DNA from: Rhabdobacter roseus
Lineage (GTDB): Bacteria > Bacteroidota > Bacteroidia > Cytophagales > Spirosomataceae
Assembly: GCF_014202275.1 (NCBI RefSeq)
Contig: NZ_JACHGF010000002.1
Span: 868,001-932,000, forward strand
DNA length: 64,000 bases
Direction of reading: 5' to 3'
The position numbers and the translations under genes are program-made. The notes under the pieces are model-generated. The model did no database searches. It was given only the letters and a program-made list of their open reading frames with translations, and was not told where the DNA came from. Positions 54,314-62,840 of the stretch are shown here, piece after piece (position 1 is the first letter of the stretch; each line of letters begins with the position of its first letter).

Positions 54314-55291
54314 TTACGGCAAATTAGCCCCCCACATTCTATTCACTGTCTCCGCTAAGTTTTTTTGATGGATAACAAAGCCAGGATCTGAGATAACTTT
54401 TGGTTTAGTAAGGCTATCCCTGGATACTATAGCATGAATAAGCTCCTTACACTCTAACCTTAAATCCTGAACGCCATCCGCATCCAGGTACCCCTTTGAC
54501 AAAAGGTTAAAAGCGGTTGCATCCCCATCGAAACCTGCAAGTAAGACATGTTTAGGGTGACCTATTTTATGGTATTTCCCGGTATTCTTCAGAGCAGATA
54601 TCAGTGATGGAAAAAGAAAATCAGAAGAGGTAAATATAAAATTTATATCGTGATGGGCCTGAAGTGAGTTGATGGCACCGGCCAGTGCTTTTTCCTGATT
54701 CCACTCGGTAGGTACCTCTGCTACTAATTCGATGATATCCGAATAGGCAGCAATGGCATCGTTAAAACCTCTTCTCCTTTCTACGGCATTAATATCACCC
54801 AAATCGCCAATAAGAATCATGGCTTTGTACTTTTGATTGGTACCCTTGGCTAGCTCACACAAATGCTGTACGGTCCGTTTGGTGATCTCATAGTTATCGG
54901 CTACTACCGTAACAAATTGCCCTGAGTTCTTGGCGGGCATACGGTTGTATATGCCTATGGGAATGTTGGCCCGGTTAGCTGCTTTAATGATGGGAATCAC
55001 CGTGTAGGCATCTTTGGGAGCCACAATAATTCCATCGACGCCTTTGGCAATGAAATTATTAACCTGTTCAAACTGGCGGTTCGCATCGCCATTGGCAACT
55101 GCTTCTATTACGTTTATATTTTTTTCAGCACATTCCTTTTTTAATGCTTCCATGCTGGCTACCCAATACTCTGTCTGTAGCGTTTCAAAAGATATTCCAA
55201 TGGTAATTCCTTCCTTCTTTTTGCTAACGCAGCTGTTTAGTAGCAAAACGAAGAGCAGTATCATGGATGAAAGTACGTTTTTAGTTTTCAT
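54314..55291 (-). CDS. Sugar ABC transporter solute-binding lipoprotein (RbsB-like)
   Basis: The 325-aa product has a lipoprotein signal (L-N-S-C21) and a periplasmic-binding fold of the ribose/galactose type: I-G-I-S-F start, Q-x-x-Q-V-N-N-F-I-A-K-G-V-D-G-I-I-V-A-P-x-D, and a late hinge with A-G-F-D-G-D. It should bind a monosaccharide for the adjoining permeases. The stop of the neighbouring permease and its ATG share one base (TGATG). Within this cluster D-apiose is the likely ligand (inference). Confidence 0.9.
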   Translation of the reverse strand: MKTKNVLSSMILLFVLLLNSCVSKKKEGITIGISFETLQTEYWVASMEALKKECAEKNINVIEAVANGDANRQFEQVNNFIAKGVDGIIVAPKDAYTVIPIIKAANRANIPIGIYNRMPAKNSGQFVTVVADNYEITKRTVQHLCELAKGTNQKYKAMILIGDLGDINAVERRRGFNDAIAAYSDIIELVAEVPTEWNQEKALAGAINSLQAHHDINFIFTSSDFLFPSLISALKNTGKYHKIGHPKHVLLAGFDGDATAFNLLSKGYLDADGVQDLRLECKELIHAIVSRDSLTKPKVISDPGFVIHQKNLAETVNRMWGANLP

Positions 55292-56238
55292 CAGGGGAAG
55301 GTTTGAAGTGATCTGGTGTTTTTTCTATGCTTTAAACTATCCATCAATACGATGGTGAATATCACTAGGCCCGTGACGATGGGGTACACGTAAGGGTTGG
55401 CATTGATCATAACAAGCCCATTTTGCAGCGTCTGGATGGTTAAAGCGCCCACCAGTGTTCCCGGGAATACATTGCCTTGACCGCCATACAAGCTGGTGCC
55501 CCCCAAAACAACGGCTGAAATGGCCATAAGCTCACTATTCATGCCAAATGACGGAGAAATGGCCCCGAGCTGGGCAATGGCTACAAAGCCCCCCAAGGCC
55601 GCTAAAAAGCCGCAAATGATATAGGCAGATAGTACCACTTGCCTAATAGGAAGGCCTGCTTTCCTGGCTTTTTCTACACTATTTCCTACGGCATACACTC
55701 GGGTGCCGTACGCCGTTTGGGTAAGCACTAGATGGGCGATTAGCACGACAAAAAACAAAATAGCAATGGGAAACGGTATCCCCAGAATACGGGAGGTACC
55801 AATGGAGAGAAAAACGTCCGGTAAATTAACCGCTCGGGTTTCGGAGATGAACAACCCGAGCCCCCTACCCATGTAAAAAGTAGCCAGGGTTACAATGAAC
55901 GGAACGACTTTGAAACGATAAATCAAAGATGCGTTGATATACCCAAACAAAATACCGATTAGCAGAATTAGCAGGCAGGCTAGCCAAAGGTTGGTGTCGG
56001 CCACCACCATCTTTCCCGAGATTACCCCAGCAAGAAACATGGTTGATCCTACCGAAAGGTCAATTCCTCTGGTTATAATAACGAAGGTCATCCCGGTGGC
56101 AACAATGGCTAATGACGAACCTTGAATAAGAATATTAGTAAAATTCTGAAAGGAAAAAAACTGTGGCGTGATAAGCGAGAAAGCTGCGGTTATGACCAGC
56201 AACATAATAATGGTAATGTATTGATGGATATTCTTCAT
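55291..56238 (-). CDS. Sugar ABC transporter permease (RbsC-like), copy A
   Basis: The 315-aa protein has 8-10 membrane helices and RbsC-family segments: G-I-D-L-S-V-G-S after helix 2 and A-V-V-L-G-G-T-S-L-Y-G-G-Q-G-N near residue 250. A second permease gene (57799-58746) of equal length suggests a heterodimeric channel. It lies between the ATPase and binding-protein genes, all on the minus strand. Confidence 0.9.
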   Translation of the reverse strand: MKNIHQYITIIMLLVITAAFSLITPQFFSFQNFTNILIQGSSLAIVATGMTFVIITRGIDLSVGSTMFLAGVISGKMVVADTNLWLACLLILLIGILFGYINASLIYRFKVVPFIVTLATFYMGRGLGLFISETRAVNLPDVFLSIGTSRILGIPFPIAILFFVVLIAHLVLTQTAYGTRVYAVGNSVEKARKAGLPIRQVVLSAYIICGFLAALGGFVAIAQLGAISPSFGMNSELMAISAVVLGGTSLYGGQGNVFPGTLVGALTIQTLQNGLVMINANPYVYPIVTGLVIFTIVLMDSLKHRKNTRSLQTFP

Positions 56239-56285
56239 ACCTATTTGAGCTTATAATTTTTTGTTTGGCTTAGTCGATTCTTTAC

Positions 56286-57794
56286 CTACTCCGAGGTGTG
56301 TAGAGCAGCTTCCAGGATTGCCGATCGATTAAAATCTTGCTTTTTAAACTCGTTTGAAATGGTACCCTGTTTCATGACTAGTATTCTGTCGCACATACCA
56401 ATGAGCTCTTCAATTTCAGATGAGACCATTAGCACACTCATGCCGTTTTCCACCAGCTTATTGATCAGGTCATAGATGTCATATTTGGCTCCGATATCAA
56501 TTCCTCTTGTAGGTTCATCGATGATGAGTAATTCCGGTTCTGTAAGTAACCACTTCGATAATATCACCTTTTGTTGATTGCCGCCACTAAGTAGCTTGAC
56601 GCTTTGGTCAGTAAGGGAATGGTACTTTATTTTGGTAGCTTGTACTGTTTTCAGGATGTTTTTTTTCAATTCGCGCCAGTTGACGATGCTACCAGGGTTT
56701 TTGGAATAAGTGGGCAGCGAGGCCAAAGCAATATTCTTCTCCATGGTATCATCCGGCAGGAGTCCGTCTTCACCCCTATCTTCGGTCAAAAGGGCCACTT
56801 TTTTCCTGACCCAGTTAGCAGGAGTAGGATGAAGTACTTCTTCGTTCTTCCAACTAATGCTGCCACCATCCAGAGCATCCAGCCCGTATAGGGCTCGGAC
56901 CATCTCTGATCTGCCCGCCCCAACCAGGCCGTATAGTCCTAAAACTTCCTTTTTCTTTAACTCAAAGGTTATATCATTCAGCAAGCCTTTGGCATAGATC
57001 CCATTGGTCTGAAAAATAGTTTCTTCTTCAGGCTTCGTGTTTCGGATTGGATAAAAGTGGTTGAGCTCTCTTCCAATCATATCATTGATGAGTTGGCTGG
57101 TGCCAATTTTATCTTCGCGGTTGTACGTATTTACCAGTACACCATCTCTTAGTACAGAAATTTGATCCCCCAGCTGAATAACATCATCAAGATTATGAGA
57201 TATATAAATAATAGTGGTCTGTTGGGATTTCAGCTCTTGTATCAATCGGAATAGGTTATCTGCCTCATATTTTGTTAGCGATGTTTTTGGTTCATCAAAG
57301 ATGATGAGGCGGGGCGAAGTACTGAGGGCTTTGGCTATTTCTACCAATTGTTTTTGGGCACTTGAAAGGTCTCCTACTATCGCCGTTGGGTCTATATCAA
57401 GCCCTACCGCGCTCAGCAGCCTTTCGGTCTTTATTCTTGCAGTTTTTTGGTCCAGAATAGAAAGGCCCCCTACTTTCTTATGCGGGAAACCTGTGATATG
57501 GAGGTTCTCATTAATCGAAAGATTATAAAAAAGGTTTAGCTCCTGATGTACAAGCGAAATACCCGCCCTAAGGGAATCCGATGGAGACGTGGGAGTGAAA
57601 CTTTTATCCTCAAAAATAATTTTCCCACTGCTGGGTTGGTGAATTCCCCCGAGGATATTCATAAGCGTTGATTTACCGGCTCCATTTTCACCAACTAAGC
57701 CCAAGATGGTACCTTTCTTCAACGCAAGGTTGATATCTTTCAGAACGCTAACATCTCCAAAATTTTTTGTGACTCGTTGTATTTCTAAAAACAT
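56286..57794 (-). CDS. Sugar ABC transporter ATP-binding protein (RbsA/XylG-like, double domain)
   Basis: The ATG at 57794 (M-F-L-E-I-Q-R) is preferred over a longer frame that runs into the permease gene. The 502-aa protein has two ABC domains. The first has Walker A G-E-N-G-A-G-K-S, a degenerate signature (L-S-S-A-Q-K) and F-D-E-P-K; the second has a degenerate P-loop (G-L-V-G-A-G-R-S) and a canonical signature L-S-G-G-N-Q-Q with D-E-P-T-R-G-I-D-I-G. This is normal for carbohydrate-uptake CUT2 ATPases. Confidence 0.92.
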   Translation of the reverse strand: MFLEIQRVTKNFGDVSVLKDINLALKKGTILGLVGENGAGKSTLMNILGGIHQPSSGKIIFEDKSFTPTSPSDSLRAGISLVHQELNLFYNLSINENLHITGFPHKKVGGLSILDQKTARIKTERLLSAVGLDIDPTAIVGDLSSAQKQLVEIAKALSTSPRLIIFDEPKTSLTKYEADNLFRLIQELKSQQTTIIYISHNLDDVIQLGDQISVLRDGVLVNTYNREDKIGTSQLINDMIGRELNHFYPIRNTKPEEETIFQTNGIYAKGLLNDITFELKKKEVLGLYGLVGAGRSEMVRALYGLDALDGGSISWKNEEVLHPTPANWVRKKVALLTEDRGEDGLLPDDTMEKNIALASLPTYSKNPGSIVNWRELKKNILKTVQATKIKYHSLTDQSVKLLSGGNQQKVILSKWLLTEPELLIIDEPTRGIDIGAKYDIYDLINKLVENGMSVLMVSSEIEELIGMCDRILVMKQGTISNEFKKQDFNRSAILEAALHTSE

Positions 57795-57798
57795 AGGC

Positions 57799-58746
57799 TT
57801 ATACAGTAGATTTTTGCTTCCATTCATTGAGCAGTACGGCCGATACAATCACCGCTCCTTTGATAATCATGATCATAAAATAGGACAACCCCATAAGATT
57901 AAGGCTGTTATCCAATAAGATGATGAAGACTGCTCCCAGTGTTGTCATATGAATTTTACCTTTGCCGCCATACAGGCTACTACCACCAATTATCACCGCC
58001 CCTATGATGTCAAGTAATATATTTTGTCCCATCACCGGAGAGGCGGTCTCTAGTCTGGATGTATATAAAATGGCCGCCATGGACACACAGAAACCACTGA
58101 AGACATAGGCAAATACCGTAGTAGCGCCCACATGAATCCCGGAAACCCGAGCGGTTTTACCATTCATACCCACGGCATAGATCCACTGGCCTAATACCGT
58201 TTTATTGAGAATGAAAAAGCCCAATAGTAGTACAATAGCACCAATCCAAATGGGAATGGGTAGCCATAGCACGGAGGTATAAAATAGGTTATTGAACGCT
58301 TCGGGTAGGTTGTAAATGTTTTGTGATCCTGTGATCCATACCGCCAAGCCATTAAAAAAAATCATGGTGGCCAGGGTCACCATGAAAGCAGGCATGCCAA
58401 GAATCGAGACCGAAAGTCCGTTGATCAAACCGATCAACATGCCTATTGCCAGCATGGCGGCTACGCCTACTACCAGCACCAAGGGGGAAAGCGGTATATT
58501 GAGTCCATAATCTGAACTCATAATATATCCGCCAACTACACTACTGGTAGCCATAATGGCTGTGGCCGATAAATCGATACCACCCGTTAGAATCACGTAC
58601 ATCTGTCCGATAGCGGCAATCAGCAATGGCAGCAAATTAAAAATAAGACTCCAGGAATTATTCGCCGAAAAGAACCCGGGAACTAGAAGCGCCGCCACTA
58701 AGTAATAGATTAGACAGAGGTAGAATAAGGCATTTTTACGCATCAA
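57799..58746 (-). CDS. Sugar ABC transporter permease (RbsC-like), copy B
   Basis: The 315-aa protein has 8-10 membrane helices with the CUT2 permease marks G-G-I-D-L-S-A-T-A and I-G-G-S-S-L-Y-G-G-K-G. It is related to the permease at 55291-56238. It is the first transporter gene in the minus-strand order after the LacI gene; a candidate operator lies at 58822-58840. Confidence 0.9.
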   Translation of the reverse strand: MMRKNALFYLCLIYYLVAALLVPGFFSANNSWSLIFNLLPLLIAAIGQMYVILTGGIDLSATAIMATSSVVGGYIMSSDYGLNIPLSPLVLVVGVAAMLAIGMLIGLINGLSVSILGMPAFMVTLATMIFFNGLAVWITGSQNIYNLPEAFNNLFYTSVLWLPIPIWIGAIVLLLGFFILNKTVLGQWIYAVGMNGKTARVSGIHVGATTVFAYVFSGFCVSMAAILYTSRLETASPVMGQNILLDIIGAVIIGGSSLYGGKGKIHMTTLGAVFIILLDNSLNLMGLSYFMIMIIKGAVIVSAVLLNEWKQKSTV

Positions 58747-58821
58747 AAGTGTAATTTTATAGTAATACTGATTGTAGTTATGTTTAACGGCAAATAGCGT
58801 AAACCCCTGGCATTCGCAGTA

Positions 58822-58840
58822 ACTAAAGAGCGTTTTTAGT
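58822..58840. promoter_or_regulatory. Candidate LacI-family operator
   Basis: ACTAAA (58822-58827) and TTTAGT (58835-58840) form an inverted repeat with a 7-base centre holding CG. It lies in the 124-bp gap between the LacI gene and the first permease, upstream of the transport genes. Confidence 0.35.
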
Positions 58841-58870
58841 ATTTCTTCCCATTAAATTTTATAGCAACGC

Positions 58871-59920
58871 TTACAATACACATACCTCGCTAACCGATTG
58901 GCGGGATTTGGAAAGAATCGTACTGCCTCGTTCAATAAGTTCGGTTTCAAAAACGTATTCCTTGATAATCGTTTTCTTACGCTGCATTAATTTTAATAGT
59001 TGAGTAGCTGCTTCGATCCCCATCTCAAGGGCCGGTTGGGAAACGGTGGTAAGTGGTGGCTGAAGAAAGCTGGAGAAAGTTTCGTTATTAAATCCCATAA
59101 GAGCGATATCTTCGGGTACTTTTTTATCATGATCATTTACGGCCGCCAAGGCTTCAATTGCCAGGCGGTCATTAATGCAAAAGATCGCGTCTACCCCTTC
59201 TCTTTCCTTTACTACTTGATGGATGGCCGCATAGGCTGACCCCTTGCTGAAGTCGCACCTCACCACTAAGTCAGGGTCAATGGGTATACCGGCTACCTTA
59301 TGAGCAGCACAATAGCCTTGATAACGTATTTCAGCAATCTTAAGGCCGGCAGGACCTGCCAGCCAGACTATCTTTTTCTTACCTTCCATTAACAGATGAA
59401 GTACCGCCGTGTAGGCCGCTTTTTCATTATCGATAGTAACTTTTAAATATTGTGGTTCGGCAGGAGCTCTATCGATGAAAACCAAGGAGGTATCGGAGGG
59501 TAGGTTTTCATGAAAGTGATTCAAATCTTTTGTTTCGGTGGAAAGGGAGGCTATGATACCATCAACGTGGATAGCAGCCAGGTCTTTTACATTGTCCATC
59601 TCTCTGGCCAGACTTTCGCCCGTCTGAAAGATGATCACCCGGTACCCTTGGGGAATTAGTACTTCTTCGATTCCTTTCAGTGCGGATGAATTAAAAAAGT
59701 AGGAAATATCAGGTAGGATAACACCTACTAGCTTGGTTCGCTTGCTCCTCAGACTACTCGCGATCCGGTCAGGTTGATAATTAAGTTCTTTAGCCAGCGC
59801 CCATACTCTTTCCTTAGTAACTTGACCAATCTCATACGAATCATTCAAGGCCCTGGAAATGGTGGCGGGCGTGAGATTTAATTGGCTGGCTAAATCCTTT
59901 ATTGTAACTTTCTTGTGCAT
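58871..59920 (-). CDS. LacI-family transcriptional regulator
   Basis: The 349-aa protein has the LacI helix-turn-helix and hinge (about residues 4-58: T-I-K-D-L-A-S-Q-L-N-L-T-P-A-T-I-S-R-A-L, then Q-P-D-R-I-A-S-S-L-R) and a periplasmic-binding-like sensor domain. It likely represses the transport and catabolic genes on both sides until the sugar or a product binds. The C-terminal part shows no unusual feature. Confidence 0.92.
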   Translation of the reverse strand: MHKKVTIKDLASQLNLTPATISRALNDSYEIGQVTKERVWALAKELNYQPDRIASSLRSKRTKLVGVILPDISYFFNSSALKGIEEVLIPQGYRVIIFQTGESLAREMDNVKDLAAIHVDGIIASLSTETKDLNHFHENLPSDTSLVFIDRAPAEPQYLKVTIDNEKAAYTAVLHLLMEGKKKIVWLAGPAGLKIAEIRYQGYCAAHKVAGIPIDPDLVVRCDFSKGSAYAAIHQVVKEREGVDAIFCINDRLAIEALAAVNDHDKKVPEDIALMGFNNETFSSFLQPPLTTVSQPALEMGIEAATQLLKLMQRKKTIIKEYVFETELIERGSTILSKSRQSVSEVCVL

Positions 59921-59973
59921 GTAGGTACTTTTTTGTTTTAAATGTAAATAAATACCTTCAAAAATTACAATTT

Positions 59974-61938
59974 TTAAAACCTTGTGCTGGTGGAGCCCGG
60001 TTCATTTATATCGATGAATACCAGTCCATAAGGAGGTATTACAACTGTGGTGGCAGTACTCATTGCTTCCTTTTGTAAGGCGGAGCTGGTGAATGCTTCC
60101 AGCCAATGATAATTCTTTAAAAGGCTTTCATCCAAATAGCGTATTTGGAAAGTACCCTGTGGAAGGCTCATGCTTACCTCCTGCGGATGAACGGTAAGGT
60201 TTGATAAAATGAGCCGCAGGCCCTTGTTCCTTTTAAGAGCTATCCCATCAAATACCAGGGGATGGCTACTCTTGCTACGGATTACTTTGGCAAAAGGCTC
60301 CTCCAGTATAAATTGAAACACAGCAAACATAGGAAAAATAAAGCCCGGAGCCGCCGGAAATGAGCCTGGCGGAAAACTGCCCTGAGGCAGCAGCAAGCCT
60401 TTCTGTCCCACGGTTTCGTAGTAGGTAGTACTTTGTGTCCCCGCCTCCGCTAAGTATTTTATACTCCCCAAAGTCCAGCCAGCGCCAAAAAGAGACATTT
60501 GCCTGGTATCCACGCCTGATTCAGCACGTACTTCCTCTGTTTCTATAGCGGTGGCATTGGGGTTGAATCGGGGCTTCAACGTCACCGGGGAAACATGAAT
60601 GGCCTTTCCCGGTGCAAGTCTACGGGCAGATTCTACGGTGTCGCCCTGGGCTTCCAGCGTTTCGACCAGAGAAAGATTGTCGAAGGCATGAACCTGGGGA
60701 TTGAGGCTATACGTCAGGAAGTCCAGCTTAGCCGCCGGTGGTGCGTGTCGATTCAGCTCGGCAAAGTAGGCATTGGTACCTCCTCCTATTTTTGCCGACG
60801 GAAAATAGCTACGTATAAAAGCGGAAAGTACCTCTATAAGGTTAGCGGGAGTGGCTTTTTGATTTTCCTGAAATAAAAGGAACGAATAGACTGACACCCC
60901 GGCCCCGGTCAGGTACGTACAGAGGTTTTTTATCTCCTTGGCATACTCCGTTTCAGTGACGTGCAAAGCCAGCTCCAAAGGCAGGCCAAGTACTTTTGCT
61001 TCTTTACAAACGGTAATCAGCAGATCCTGCCATCCGGCTTTGTAAAATTCAATATCAGCGCGGTAATGGTGAAAGCCGATTTTTTTTATCAGCGCTACGT
61101 CTCTTACCGACAACTCCTGAACTTCGGTGGATCTACCTACTCCAATCCTGGGGAGTTGTGCGAAATGATCCTCCACCGTAAAGAGGAGCGGCTTAGGATC
61201 GGGGGTACTTTCAGGTACCTCCTCGTCCCTGAGTAGTGTTAACTCCACTTCTTGATGCACTTCCTCTCCTGCGTGCATCGCCGCCGGGAAAGGAAGGGAC
61301 AACGGAGTACAGTAGGTTTTAAAGGAGGCATCGGTCCAGTTTCGCTGATCTTCGGTTTCAAATAAATCACCCTTAAAAGTTAACCTAGCGGTGTTATTGT
61401 TGGGCAGATTCCACTGGATTGAGCCCAGGTTCTTAAAAGGCTGGTCCGGGCTAATAGCTTCGGGAAACTGCGTGGCGATTACTTTCCCGTTGGCTTCCGT
61501 AACTATACATGGGTGCCCGGCACATTCGTGGATGGGATGTAAGACGCAAAAACCTATTCGGTTCTTTTTAAAGGAAGTCATACATTTTCCGTGCATCTCA
61601 AAACGGAGCACGCCGGTCGCAGATCCGGTAAATTGATAATCAGCTACAAAATGGATGTCTTCGTGCTTGTATTCTACGGCTATACGAATGCTGAAGCTAG
61701 TGCCATCGCCCTCAATGTACTGCTTTTTTATTTCCGGCTCAACGGTACCCCAATTCTGATCCCGAACCGCGGCATACACCATGCGTAGTACTTCTGCGTC
61801 ACCCTGTTTGATATACCGTATCGCCCCGTTTTCATACACCATCTGCCAAGGCCCCGCTTGCAGGAAGATCTGCTCGGGCAATGGTTTTGCTTCACCATAA
61901 TAAATGATTTCTTTTGGCATCAGCTGGGCCGGTATCAT
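59974..61938 (-). CDS. Putative sugar-acid lactonase (D-apionate lactonase-like, ApnL)
   Basis: The 654-aa cytosolic protein has an N-terminal beta-rich part (about residues 1-260), a TIM-barrel-like middle (about 265-500, with P-R-I-G-V-G, H-H-Y-R-A-D, L-E-L-A-L-H-V and G-G-G-T-N-A-Y-F motifs) and a C-terminal beta domain. I do not see a known glycoside hydrolase catalytic signature. Neighbours are an ApnO-like dehydrogenase and a DUF1537 kinase, and size and place match the D-apionate lactonase family described in D-apiose pathways. The name rests mainly on that context. Confidence 0.55.
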   Translation of the reverse strand: MIPAQLMPKEIIYYGEAKPLPEQIFLQAGPWQMVYENGAIRYIKQGDAEVLRMVYAAVRDQNWGTVEPEIKKQYIEGDGTSFSIRIAVEYKHEDIHFVADYQFTGSATGVLRFEMHGKCMTSFKKNRIGFCVLHPIHECAGHPCIVTEANGKVIATQFPEAISPDQPFKNLGSIQWNLPNNNTARLTFKGDLFETEDQRNWTDASFKTYCTPLSLPFPAAMHAGEEVHQEVELTLLRDEEVPESTPDPKPLLFTVEDHFAQLPRIGVGRSTEVQELSVRDVALIKKIGFHHYRADIEFYKAGWQDLLITVCKEAKVLGLPLELALHVTETEYAKEIKNLCTYLTGAGVSVYSFLLFQENQKATPANLIEVLSAFIRSYFPSAKIGGGTNAYFAELNRHAPPAAKLDFLTYSLNPQVHAFDNLSLVETLEAQGDTVESARRLAPGKAIHVSPVTLKPRFNPNATAIETEEVRAESGVDTRQMSLFGAGWTLGSIKYLAEAGTQSTTYYETVGQKGLLLPQGSFPPGSFPAAPGFIFPMFAVFQFILEEPFAKVIRSKSSHPLVFDGIALKRNKGLRLILSNLTVHPQEVSMSLPQGTFQIRYLDESLLKNYHWLEAFTSSALQKEAMSTATTVVIPPYGLVFIDINEPGSTSTRF

Positions 61939-61988
61939 AGTAGAGGATGGAAAGAGCGATTAACTTCTAGCCTTGTAGCTTTGAAGCA

Positions 61989-62813
61989 CTAGGTGATGGC
62001 CTGGATCTGTTCTTTTACCGATTCGGGTTCAAAGATTTTCTGCCAATCATCCCTAAAAATTTTTGGTCGTCCGTATTCAATGGCTTTATAGCAGGCATCA
62101 GAAAACACGCCGGGAATCTCTTCAAAAATAACGGCAGCCAGAATGTTGATATGCCCTAGCAAAAAGTCCCGGGCGGCTTCTCGGGGGATACCCTGCCTAA
62201 CTACCTCATCCAGTCCTTCCTTCAGCATCAAAAGGCAGGTAGCCGTAAAGGTTTCCGACAGAGCGGGCTCTAATAGTCCCATCTGTTTGATGGTGATCCG
62301 GTGGGAACGGAAAACCGGCGCGTACATTTTCTGAGCCAGTTGCTCACCGGCCTGGTAATCTTCTTCCTCGCCCTGGATCAGCGCACAAACGATGGCCTGC
62401 TTGGCGGTAATACCCCCAAAATAGTCAAAATGAGCCTCCTTGGTTGGTTCGTAGTTGAATATTGAAGGATGAGCCGGGTGGCTGGCAAAATAACGGATGT
62501 CGTCCCGCTCGGGCAGGGCTCCCGCCAGGGGTGCCGCCGGGTCCAGGCATAGCGCCATAGCCCCGCGCTTCATCTGAGGTACTATTTCGCGGGCCACCTC
62601 TTTGATATAAATATCCGGTACAGCTAGAATAACAAAGTCGGCCTGGGGAATAGCCTCCTCGGCCTGGCTTACCGCTACCCCGCGGGCTTTCAACCGCTCA
62701 ATGCCTTGCGGGCTGATCTCGAGGTACGAAACATCATATTCTGAGTTCTTCAGGTTGTCGGTAATGCGGCAGCCCATTTTCCCGCCAGCTCCTACTAGAC
62801 TTACTTTTTTCAT
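61989..62813 (-). CDS. NAD-dependent dehydrogenase, D-apionate oxidoisomerase-like (ApnO)
   Basis: The 274-aa protein has a Rossmann start V-G8-A-G-G-K-M-G14 and the helical C-terminal domain of the phosphogluconate-dehydrogenase-like group. S-H-P-A-H-P-S-I-F (near residues 110-118) and K-Q-M-G-L-L-E-P-A-L-S-E-T are specific blocks. With the lactonase-like and DUF1537 neighbours it fits an oxidoisomerase that oxidises and rearranges D-apionate. Another 3-hydroxy-acid dehydrogenase role is possible. Confidence 0.65.
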   Translation of the reverse strand: MKKVSLVGAGGKMGCRITDNLKNSEYDVSYLEISPQGIERLKARGVAVSQAEEAIPQADFVILAVPDIYIKEVAREIVPQMKRGAMALCLDPAAPLAGALPERDDIRYFASHPAHPSIFNYEPTKEAHFDYFGGITAKQAIVCALIQGEEEDYQAGEQLAQKMYAPVFRSHRITIKQMGLLEPALSETFTATCLLMLKEGLDEVVRQGIPREAARDFLLGHINILAAVIFEEIPGVFSDACYKAIEYGRPKIFRDDWQKIFEPESVKEQIQAIT

Positions 62814-62840
62814 ACATGAATTTGATAAATATGGATGGTT

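Noticed and set aside
54110-54358. Plus-strand frame of 82 codons after the saccharopine-dehydrogenase-family gene
   Set aside because: It contains the terminator at 54140-54176 and overlaps the end of the solute-binding protein gene.
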